6,128 nucleotides of DNA from CAWJHE01 sp964614855 (GTDB lineage Bacteria; Chloroflexota; Anaerolineae; Anaerolineales; UBA4823): NCBI GenBank assembly GCA_964614855.1, contig CAZTMX010000173.1, positions 1 through 6,128 of the forward strand, written 5' to 3'. How positions within the stretch are numbered: position 1 is the stretch's first letter; every line of letters starts with the position of its first letter. A program made the translations under genes and the position numbers. This document shows, in pieces, positions 1 to 6,128 of the stretch. The notes below the pieces were generated by a model. The model saw nothing but the letters and a program-made list of their open reading frames with translations. It searched no databases and was not told the DNA's origin.

Positions 1-252
1 TTCGTCCCCGGTGATGTGGTGGAATTATATACTCCGGAGCTATTAGCGGGCCTGGCGGTGATGGAAGCCCAGCCAGGTGTGCTGCGTGCAAGCCTGGCGG
101 GAGACCAATTGCGTATGATTATTCAGAAGGGGCTGGATGTTAGTGAATTGATTCGCCCCCTGGAAAACGCTGGCATTCAGGTCTGGGCTGTTAAAGACGG
201 CGAACAAAACCTTGAAGATGTTTTTGTAAACCTGGCAAAGGAGAATTTGTAA
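1..252 (+). CDS. ABC transporter ATP-binding protein, C-terminal fragment (5' end outside window)
   Basis: The reading frame is open from base 1 to a TAA at 250-252, giving 83 residues; the start lies upstream of the window. The fragment carries no Walker A, signature or Walker B motif, so it is only the tail after the nucleotide-binding domain. Two things identify it. The first is the ending NLEDVFVNLAKENL, which matches the S/N-LEDVF-x-L signature closing many ABC-2-type (drug, polysaccharide or Na+ exporter-like) ATPases. The second is the preceding alpha/beta segment (LRPLENAGIQVW-type), typical of the small C-terminal domain of those ATPases. In such systems the ATPase sits on the cytoplasmic face and powers a separate membrane permease, which is often encoded next to it. 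No permease follows here, so any partner would be upstream. The substrate cannot be inferred. The downstream gene starts 58 nt later on the same strand with no convincing terminator between, so read-through is possible. Confidence 0.8.
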   Translation, partial: FVPGDVVELYTPELLAGLAVMEAQPGVLRASLAGDQLRMIIQKGLDVSELIRPLENAGIQVWAVKDGEQNLEDVFVNLAKENL

Positions 253-301
253 TTTTTCCGTTACCATTCGCTTATGCTGGTGTTATCGGTAACATGTGGT
301 C

Positions 302-305
302 GGAG
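302..305 (+). promoter_or_regulatory. Ribosome binding site deciding the patatin start
   Basis: GGAG lies 5 nt upstream of the ATG at 311, an acceptable Shine-Dalgarno spacing. An in-frame GTG at 296 would add five residues (MVGDI-type), but it has no comparable site upstream and would place GGAG inside the coding region. The ATG at 311 is therefore preferred; it also puts the beta strand leading into the glycine-rich oxyanion loop at the very N-terminus, as is usual for this family. Confidence 0.6.
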
Positions 306-310
306 ATATT

Positions 311-1168
311 ATGGCAAAACCATTGACATTCGTTTTCGGGGGCGGTGGATCGCGCGGCGCCATGCAGGTGGGAGCCTGTTATGCTTTGCTAGAGCAAGGG
401 CTCCAACCCGATTTGCTGGTTGGAACCAGCATCGGCGCAGTGAACGCAGCCTTCATCGCCCTGAATGGTTTCTCAAAAAACAACCTCGACCGGCTTAAAG
501 CTGCCTGGGAAGAGGTAGTACAAATGGACCTGCTGCCCGCTAACTATGTCTGGTTGGCAGTACGCGCCATGCTGGGCAGGTCGACAAATGATCCTTCCCA
601 TAAAATCAAAGAGCTATTTATCCGCCATGGGATCACTCCAGATTTACGCTTTTCAGATCTCTCACACTCAGCCTTGATCATCGTTTCCTCCGACTTGAAT
701 ACAGGCCGTCCGGTTCGCTATGGTTTGGACCCCGATGATAAGATCCTGGATGCGCTCCTGGTTTCAACCGCGCTGCCACCCTGGACCATGCCGGTGAAAA
801 AGCAAGATAGGCTGTTGGTGGATGGCGGCCTTGTCAGCAGTTTACCGGTTGAGACAGCCATTCGCGCCGGTGCTGCTGGGATTGTGGCGCTCGACCTGGT
901 GGATGTCAGAGAAACCCCAATGATAAATTTTCGCCTGGCGAGTTTTGTCAGCAAGATTTCAAACGCGGTGGAAAAACGCCAGTCAGACCTTGAAGTCGAG
1001 TTGGCAGAAGCGCTTGGAATTCCTACGATTTATATTGGCCTGATGGGAGATGACCCCGTTCCGATCTGGGATTTCTCACATTCAAGTAATTTGATCAACC
1101 ATGGATACAAGATAGCGCGCCAGATTTTGGAGGACCAGCCGGAAATCTTATCCAAATTCAACTTGTAA
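311..1168 (+). CDS. Patatin-like phospholipase / acyl hydrolase
   Basis: This is a 285-residue protein, the normal size for compact bacterial patatin-like proteins of the RssA/YchK type. The family hydrolyses acyl ester bonds of lipids with a Ser-Asp dyad. All hallmarks are visible: the glycine-rich oxyanion loop GGGGSRG at residues 10-16, the nucleophile elbow GTSIG at 38-42 with Ser40 as the predicted nucleophile, and the DGG motif at 171-173 with Asp171 as the predicted second catalytic residue. A conserved STALPP segment (152-157) precedes the DGG. There is no signal peptide and no clear membrane helix, so a cytoplasmic or peripherally membrane-associated enzyme is likely. Its actual substrate (phospholipid, lysophospholipid or another acyl ester) cannot be told from sequence. 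Its stop codon lies 9 nt before the start of the large iron-sulfur protein, which implies a shared transcript. It looks intact. Confidence 0.9.
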   Translation: MAKPLTFVFGGGGSRGAMQVGACYALLEQGLQPDLLVGTSIGAVNAAFIALNGFSKNNLDRLKAAWEEVVQMDLLPANYVWLAVRAMLGRSTNDPSHKIKELFIRHGITPDLRFSDLSHSALIIVSSDLNTGRPVRYGLDPDDKILDALLVSTALPPWTMPVKKQDRLLVDGGLVSSLPVETAIRAGAAGIVALDLVDVRETPMINFRLASFVSKISNAVEKRQSDLEVELAEALGIPTIYIGLMGDDPVPIWDFSHSSNLINHGYKIARQILEDQPEILSKFNL

Positions 1169-1172
1169 GGGA
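1167..1172 (+). promoter_or_regulatory. Shine-Dalgarno AAGGGA overlapping the patatin stop codon
   Basis: AAGGGA begins inside the TAA stop of the patatin gene (1166-1168) and lies 5 nt before the ATG at 1178. An in-frame GTG at 1175 is only 2 nt from it, which is too close, so ATG 1178 is the better start. The overlap of stop codon and ribosome binding site suggests translational coupling: a ribosome ending the patatin gene would be positioned to reinitiate on the next gene. Confidence 0.6.
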
Positions 1173-1177
1173 TTGTG

Positions 1178-4100
1178 ATGGACAACGTACCACATCATCA
1201 TCTGGGCATTGACATAGGCTCAACCACAGCAAAAATCGTTCTACTGAACACTCAGGAAGAAACCGTTTTTTCATCATACTATCGGCACAATACAGAAACA
1301 CTGGTCACCCTGGTTTCTATGCTAAAAGAAGCCATTGATACCTTGGGGAACATCCCAGTAGATTATCTGATCACCGGCTCCGCCGGGATGGGCATTGCAG
1401 AAAAATACGATATGCCCTTTATCCAGGAAGTTGTCGCCTCTGCTGAAGTGATCCACCAATGCTATCCTGGAGTGCGAACATTAATCGATATCGGCGGCGA
1501 AGACGCCAAGATCATCTTCTTTGACGAAACCCTGCGACCGGAAATGCGCATGAATGGGGCGTGCGCTGGGGGCACCGGTGCGTTTATTGACGAAATGGCA
1601 ACCCTGCTGAATGTGCCCATTTCCGAATTGAACGATCTTGCCAGCCGCCATACCACAATTTACCCTATGGCATCCCGCTGCGGGGTATTTGCAAAAACCG
1701 ACCTGCAAAACCTGATCAGCCGGCAGGTACCCAAAGAGGATATTGCTGCTTCTGTTTTTCATGCCGTTGTGTTGCAAATACTGGCGACTCTGGCCAGGGG
1801 CAGGGATATCCATCCAACAATCCTTTTCAGCGGGGGGCCTTTGAGCTTTCTCCCCGCTCTAAAAATGGCGTTTCTCTCCGTTTTAGGTTTGCGCGAAGAC
1901 CATGTCGTGTCTGCCGTATCACCGGAGCTTTTGCCAGCGCTGGGTGCTGCGTTAACTCGCAATACATCCAGGCAAACCTGCACGTTGCAAGATTTGATCG
2001 ACAGGCTGTCCGTCGAAAACGAGCAGGCATACTCAAAGGAATCCCGGCATGCGGCTCTTTTTAACAATCCGGCAGAATTTGACTTCTGGAGTAAGCAGCG
2101 CAAAGGACATCGCATCCAACGGGCTGATCCAAGGCTTCTGCAGGAAAACGACTGTTTTTTGGGTATTGACTCCGGCTCCACAACATCCAAGATCGTCTTG
2201 ATTGATACTGCAGGCAATGTGGTCTTTGACTTTTACGCCAACAACAACGGTAACTCCATCCACGCAGTACAGCAAGGTCTCACCCGGCTACGCGATACTT
2301 TTGAGAAACACGGCTTCATGCCTAAGATTGCCAGGAGCGTGGTCACGGGATATGGAGAAGACCTGATCCAGGCTGCCTACGGCATCGATGATGGGATGGT
2401 CGAGACTCTCGCCCACTACCGCGCTGCCCGTGCTTTCGACAAGGACGTGTCCTTTATCCTCGATATAGGTGGACAGGACATGAAAGCCATCTTTATTACC
2501 GATGGGCAAATTCAAAATATTGAGATCAATGAGGCTTGCTCTTCAGGTTGCGGCTCATTTATCGAAAACTTCGCCCGGGGGATGGGATACAGCGTGACAG
2601 ATTTCGCCCAGGTGGCCTGCTCATCCCAGGCGCCTTATAACCTGGGCACGCGCTGTACGGTGTTTATGAACTCCAGGGTAAAACAAGCACTTCGTGAGGG
2701 AACGAATATCCAGGATATTTCAGCAGGACTGGCATTCTCAGTGATCAAAAACGCCTTGCACAAGGTGTTAAAAATCACCAATACGGATATCCTTGGCGAC
2801 CATATCGTTGTTCAGGGCGGCACCTTCCGCAACCCGGCAGTGCACAAAGCGCTTGAACAGCTAATCGGCAAACCGGTGGTCTGTCCAGATCTGGCGGAGT
2901 TGATGGGCGCATACGGCGCTGCACTCACCGCGCGAGACCAATACTTGAATGGCATGAATCCTAAGAGCACATTTACCGGTCTGGAAAACATTGCTTCGAT
3001 TGGCGATTACAACCGCAAAGACATCCACTGCCGGGGGTGTGAAAACAAGTGTACGGTCACAAAACTTGTGTTTCCAAACGGCAACCACTTCTTCTCCGGC
3101 AACCGCTGCGAGAAAATATATTCCAACGGAGGCAGAGCTGAGCGCAAAGGCATCAGTGCACCCGCGCTAAAGTACCAGTTGCTTTTCGAGCGCCAGACCA
3201 CGCCCGCAAGTACGCCTCGGATGAGAATCGGCATCCCGCGCGTACTCAACCTGTACGAAGATTATCCGTTCTGGAATACCCTCTTCATCGAGAGCGGATT
3301 TCAGGTTTATCTGTCCTCTCCATCCAGCAATACCCTCTACCAAAGCGGCGCGGCGCACATCATGTCTGAGAACTTATGTTTCCCAGGAAAACTGGTCAGC
3401 GGTCATATCATGGACCTGATCCGGGCGGGTGTGGACCGTATCTTCTATCCCATGGTCTTTTACGAGACAAATGAATTTGACGATGCAAATAACAGCTTCA
3501 ACTGTCCTGTAGTCGCCGGCTACCCGGATGTAGTCAGGAGCGCAATTGACCCGGAGGGCAAATACGGCATCCCCCTGGACATGCCGGCTATTACCTTCCG
3601 CCACACAGATCTGCTCAAAAAAGGTTGCATCCAGTATCTTACCTGTCTGGGTGTACCGGCAAGTGTAGCAAACAAGGCGCTGCAAAAGGCCATAAAAGCT
3701 CAAAAGGAATTCAAAGAACAAGTTATCCTGCTGGGAGAGAAGATCATACAGGATTCGCAGGCAAACAACCGCCCGCTCATCCTTCTGATGGGCAGACCAT
3801 ACCACATTGACCCATTGATCAACCACAATGTGCCTGAGCTGATCACCGATTTCGGCGTGGATGTAATCACCGAAGATTGCATCCCCATGACGGGTGAGAC
3901 GCTTAACAACCGGCATGTAATGACCCAATGGGAATACATCAACCGCTATTTCCATACAGCCAGGTGGGTGGGTCAACAGAAAAATGTTGAGATGGTACAG
4001 CTAAACTCTTTTGGCTGCGGGCCTGACCCATTTATCCTGGATGAAGTGCGCACCATTCTGGCGGAATACAGCAAGCGCCCAACAGTGATCCGCATTGACG

Positions 4101-5455
4101 AGATCGAAAGTCCCGGTTCGATCCGCCTGCGCTTGCGCTCAATGATGGAAGCGTTGCGCCAAACCGGAAGGCAAGCAGCCAAAACACCGGTAAACAGAAA
4201 AACCACAAAAACCTTCCAGGCGGAAGACCGCGGCCGCACGCTGATTGTGCCCGATTTCTCGCCATTTTGCTCGCCGCCTATCGTCCGTCCATTTATCGAC
4301 ATGGGCTACCAGGTTGTGCAATTGCCCTCCGCCGACCAACAATCGGTAGATGTGGGGCTTAAATACACAAACAATGAGATATGCTACCCGGGCATAATCA
4401 CCCTGGGCGACCTGGTGAAAGCATTACAAACCGGTCAATATGATCTTTCCAGAACAGCCATTGGCTTCTCGCAAACCGGCGGGCAGTGCCGGGCAACCAG
4501 TTACCCGCAGATGATCAAGAAAGCGCTGGTGGCTGCTGGCTTTCCAGATATCCCAGTGGTTACCCTATCCACCAGCCTGAACGTCTTGAATGACCAACCC
4601 GGGTTCAAATTCAACAGAGCTGACTACACCTATAAAGCTGCCATTGGCATGATGTTCAACGATTCACTGTCCGATATGTTTCACGCCTGTGTGATCCGAG
4701 AAAAGCACAAAGGCGACACTCAGGCAGTGGCGGATAGGTATACCGCTCAATTTATGAACGGCGCTATCCCATTAACCAAGGCAGGGCTGTTGGATGCATT
4801 AGAAGATGCCGTGGCCGACTTCAATCGCATAGAGACGGTAGATGGGAATTACCCCAAAGTAGGCATTGTGGGTGAAATCTATGTCAAATACAATCCCTTT
4901 TCCAACAACTATGCCGCACAGTGGTTGATGGATCAAGGATTAGAGGTCTTCCTGCCCAGCTTTTTTGAGTTCTTTGACGGCGGTCTCGTAAGCATGGATC
5001 ATGCCATCAAAACCAATGTGAAGAAACGAGATATCTTGTGGATGTTGTCATTGTTGGGAAGAAGGCTGGTAGACAGTTATTTACACCAGTTTGACACCAT
5101 CAAACGGGGGTTCCGTTATCACACAAAGCACACGGATATCCGGCAAATCGCCGAAAGGGCAAAAGAAATCCTGAGCCTGAACCACCAGTACGGTGAAGGC
5201 TGGTTGATCGCTGGAGAGATTGCTTCATTTGCCCGGCAGGGTATCAACAATGTGCTGTGCCTGCAGCCTTTCGGCTGTATTGCCAACCATGTCATCGCCA
5301 AAGGCATCCAAAAACGGCTGCAAGAAGTTTACCCATACCTGAACCTGTTGTTTTTAGATGCCGATGCCGGGGTGAGTGAGGTGAATTTCTTCAACCGCAT
5401 GCACTTCTTTGTCAGCCATGCCAAAACGGCACAGGAAGAGCTAAATACGCTATAA
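1178..5455 (+). CDS. Fused acyl-CoA dehydratase activase / 2-hydroxyacyl-CoA dehydratase-like iron-sulfur protein (1425 aa)
   Basis: The protein is a large cytoplasmic Fe-S protein of the COG1924-COG3580-COG3581 fusion type. Residues about 9-262 and 327-588 are two BcrAD/BadFG ASKHA ATPase domains. Phosphate loops are GIDIGSTTAK (10-19) and GIDSGSTTSK (329-338); second phosphate motifs are DIGGEDAK (104-111) and DIGGQDMK (429-436). Cluster cysteines are C129/C168 and C454/C493, each pair 39 residues apart, as in the activase HgdC (Cys127/Cys166). A segment with C618, C621, C625 and C644 follows. Residues about 683-977 are DUF2229/COG3580-like and about 1021-1397 COG3581-like. These two halves share landmarks: C734/C1069 (CxPG), C776/C1104, GRPY 872-875/GEIY 1232-1235, and FGC C947/C1367. 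A K/T/R/Q-rich linker (about 992-1018) separates them. By family, the activase part would use ATP to drive low-potential electron transfer to clusters in the C-terminal part. The substrate is unknown; homologues are often annotated simply as activases. No frameshift or missing motif is seen. It is probably co-expressed with the upstream patatin gene. Confidence 0.9.
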   Translation: MDNVPHHHLGIDIGSTTAKIVLLNTQEETVFSSYYRHNTETLVTLVSMLKEAIDTLGNIPVDYLITGSAGMGIAEKYDMPFIQEVVASAEVIHQCYPGVRTLIDIGGEDAKIIFFDETLRPEMRMNGACAGGTGAFIDEMATLLNVPISELNDLASRHTTIYPMASRCGVFAKTDLQNLISRQVPKEDIAASVFHAVVLQILATLARGRDIHPTILFSGGPLSFLPALKMAFLSVLGLREDHVVSAVSPELLPALGAALTRNTSRQTCTLQDLIDRLSVENEQAYSKESRHAALFNNPAEFDFWSKQRKGHRIQRADPRLLQENDCFLGIDSGSTTSKIVLIDTAGNVVFDFYANNNGNSIHAVQQGLTRLRDTFEKHGFMPKIARSVVTGYGEDLIQAAYGIDDGMVETLAHYRAARAFDKDVSFILDIGGQDMKAIFITDGQIQNIEINEACSSGCGSFIENFARGMGYSVTDFAQVACSSQAPYNLGTRCTVFMNSRVKQALREGTNIQDISAGLAFSVIKNALHKVLKITNTDILGDHIVVQGGTFRNPAVHKALEQLIGKPVVCPDLAELMGAYGAALTARDQYLNGMNPKSTFTGLENIASIGDYNRKDIHCRGCENKCTVTKLVFPNGNHFFSGNRCEKIYSNGGRAERKGISAPALKYQLLFERQTTPASTPRMRIGIPRVLNLYEDYPFWNTLFIESGFQVYLSSPSSNTLYQSGAAHIMSENLCFPGKLVSGHIMDLIRAGVDRIFYPMVFYETNEFDDANNSFNCPVVAGYPDVVRSAIDPEGKYGIPLDMPAITFRHTDLLKKGCIQYLTCLGVPASVANKALQKAIKAQKEFKEQVILLGEKIIQDSQANNRPLILLMGRPYHIDPLINHNVPELITDFGVDVITEDCIPMTGETLNNRHVMTQWEYINRYFHTARWVGQQKNVEMVQLNSFGCGPDPFILDEVRTILAEYSKRPTVIRIDEIESPGSIRLRLRSMMEALRQTGRQAAKTPVNRKTTKTFQAEDRGRTLIVPDFSPFCSPPIVRPFIDMGYQVVQLPSADQQSVDVGLKYTNNEICYPGIITLGDLVKALQTGQYDLSRTAIGFSQTGGQCRATSYPQMIKKALVAAGFPDIPVVTLSTSLNVLNDQPGFKFNRADYTYKAAIGMMFNDSLSDMFHACVIREKHKGDTQAVADRYTAQFMNGAIPLTKAGLLDALEDAVADFNRIETVDGNYPKVGIVGEIYVKYNPFSNNYAAQWLMDQGLEVFLPSFFEFFDGGLVSMDHAIKTNVKKRDILWMLSLLGRRLVDSYLHQFDTIKRGFRYHTKHTDIRQIAERAKEILSLNHQYGEGWLIAGEIASFARQGINNVLCLQPFGCIANHVIAKGIQKRLQEVYPYLNLLFLDADAGVSEVNFFNRMHFFVSHAKTAQEELNTL

Positions 5456-5456
5456 T
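5451..5456 (+). promoter_or_regulatory. Possible -10 box (TATAAT) ahead of the methyltransferase gene
   Basis: A perfect TATAAT overlaps the last codons and stop of the large Fe-S gene, 71 nt before the next ATG. The -35 position is poor: at 17-nt spacing the hexamer is GGCACA, matching TTGACA only at its last three bases, and there is no TG extension. A start of transcription near 5463 would give a leader of about 65 nt. This could be an independent promoter for the methyltransferase, but a chance TATAAT is quite possible. Confidence 0.35.
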
Positions 5457-5510
5457 CGGGTTCTTGTATACCGATCTCTATCCACTGGAACTATTTGCCT
5501 TTACCCGGTA

Positions 5511-5515
5511 AGGAG
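5511..5515 (+). promoter_or_regulatory. Ribosome binding site for the methyltransferase
   Basis: AGGAG is the only good Shine-Dalgarno in the gap and lies 11 nt before the ATG at 5527, slightly long but workable. A second in-frame ATG at 5533 would be 17 nt away, which is too far, so 5527 is preferred. Confidence 0.5.
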
Positions 5516-5526
5516 TCTCTTAACCT

Positions 5527-6128
5527 ATGACCATGCAATTCCCCCCTTCCGAATTCGATCCCTGGGCCGAGAGCTATGACCAGGATGTCGTCAGTGATAC
5601 GGGTTTTCCATTTGATGGCTACTCGCGTGTTTTGCAGACCATCGTGGACCTGACTGATGTGAAAGAGGGATCAGCGGTGCTGGATTTGGGCGCTGGCACG
5701 GGAAACATCGCCTTGCGCTTTGCCCGGCGCAATTGTGAGCTTTGGTGCCTGGACTTCTCTGGCAAAATGCTGGACGCAGCACGCCTCAAGTTGCCTGAAG
5801 CGCATTTCGCCGAAGTGGATATTCGCGCAGAATGGCCCCAGGATTTTTGCCGCCGTTATGATGCCATCGTTTCCGGATATACTTTTCACCATTTTCCCCT
5901 GGATGAGAAAGTAGCCTTAATCGAGCGCCTGTTCAATGACCATATGAACCCGGGCGGATGCCTGGTTGTCGGCGACCTGGCATTTCATCATGCTGCGGAT
6001 GAAAATGCTCTCCGCTTAAAGATGGGAGAGCATTGGGATCAAGAATACTTCTGGCTGGCTGACGAGGCAATCGATGCCATCACTGCTCGCGGCTTCAAAG
6101 CCAGTTTTATTAAAATTTCATCCTGTGC
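5527..6128 (+). CDS. Class I SAM-dependent methyltransferase, N-terminal part (3' end outside window)
   Basis: The frame starts at ATG 5527 and stays open to the window edge (200 codons plus 2 nt), so the C-terminus is missing. The SAM-binding glycine loop is LDLGAGTGN at residues 52-60. The acidic residue expected to hold the ribose hydroxyls is Asp76 in CLDFSGKML (74-82). A motif IV-like strand YDAIVSGYTFHHF follows at 111-123, and a post-motif NPGGCLVVGD lies at 141-150. This order is that of the Methyltransf_11/25 fold. The N-terminal F-D-P-W-A-E-S-Y-D (10-18) resembles the start of YrrT-like putative methyltransferases of Firmicutes, but that resemblance is from memory and does not fix a substrate. 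The small-molecule-type fold with no added RNA- or DNA-binding domain suggests a metabolite or lipid methylating enzyme. It lies 71 nt after the Fe-S gene and may share its transcript or use its own promoter. Confidence 0.88.
   Translation, partial: MTMQFPPSEFDPWAESYDQDVVSDTGFPFDGYSRVLQTIVDLTDVKEGSAVLDLGAGTGNIALRFARRNCELWCLDFSGKMLDAARLKLPEAHFAEVDIRAEWPQDFCRRYDAIVSGYTFHHFPLDEKVALIERLFNDHMNPGGCLVVGDLAFHHAADENALRLKMGEHWDQEYFWLADEAIDAITARGFKASFIKISSC

Noticed and set aside
260..293. Inverted repeat GTTACC ... GGTAAC in the gap between the ABC ATPase and patatin genes, as a terminator
   Set aside because: The stem is only 6 bp with a 22-nt loop and is not followed by a T run, so it does not look like an intrinsic terminator and may be chance.
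274..498. Small + strand open frame overlapping the start of the patatin gene
   Set aside because: It is a different frame of the patatin coding sequence, has an Arg-rich out-of-frame composition and matches no family I recognise.
1759..2217. 152-codon minus-strand open frame inside the Fe-S gene
   Set aside because: It is antisense to the end of the first activase domain and the linker, and shows no recognisable motif, so it is treated as a shadow.
3374..3976. 200-codon open frame on the minus strand inside the Fe-S gene
   Set aside because: It lies wholly within a gene with strong family motifs on the + strand; its translation shows no recognisable domain, and long antisense frames are expected in such sequence.
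5457..5507. CGGGT ... ACCCG pairing in the gap before the methyltransferase gene, as a terminator or leader structure
   Set aside because: The stem is 5 bp across a loop of about 41 nt with no T run; too weak to support.
1..6128. CRISPR arrays, tRNA/rRNA genes, insertion sequences or DNA-level repeats
   Set aside because: None seen by eye. The only repeats found are at protein level within the large Fe-S gene, and non-coding space is limited to gaps of 58, 9 and 71 nt.

Overview
The window looks like bacterial chromosomal DNA, densely packed and with every gene on the + strand. The large fused acyl-CoA dehydratase-activase-type protein points to an anaerobe. The balanced base composition, together with the styles of the patatin, activase and methyltransferase proteins, would fit an anaerobic Chloroflexota (Anaerolineae-like) genome. 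That taxonomic guess is inference only, because there is no rRNA or other marker in the window.

Layout. (1) Positions 1-252 hold the 3' end of an ABC-transporter ATPase gene. (2) After a 58-nt gap comes a complete patatin-like serine lipase/acyl hydrolase (311-1168) with all expected catalytic motifs. (3) Nine nucleotides after its stop, on a Shine-Dalgarno that overlaps that stop, begins a 1425-residue iron-sulfur protein (1178-5455). It fuses two BcrAD/BadFG-type ATPase (activase) domains, a small four-cysteine segment, and two dehydratase-subunit-like (COG3580/COG3581-type) halves. (4) After a 71-nt gap, with a possible TATAAT box overlapping the upstream stop codon, a class I SAM-dependent methyltransferase starts at 5527 and runs off the right edge.

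How the genes may work together. The patatin and the large Fe-S protein are almost certainly co-transcribed and probably translationally coupled; the ABC ATPase may be in the same transcript. No separate 2-hydroxyacyl-CoA dehydratase subunits, CoA-transferase or electron-transfer flavoprotein genes are visible, so the substrate of the large protein cannot be read from the context.

The most interesting object is the large protein. Read by eye, its C-terminal 740 residues are a diverged tandem duplication. Each half carries the same ordered set of landmarks: a CxPG cysteine, a Cys followed by Tyr-Pro, a G-x-x-Y motif, and an FGC cysteine. Combined with the duplicated activase, the whole chain resembles a single-polypeptide version of the two-component (activase dimer plus alpha/beta dehydratase) systems. 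It is therefore a candidate self-contained ATP-driven low-potential reductase of unknown substrate. The family itself is widespread and not new; the cysteine-by-cysteine reading is the part worth testing.
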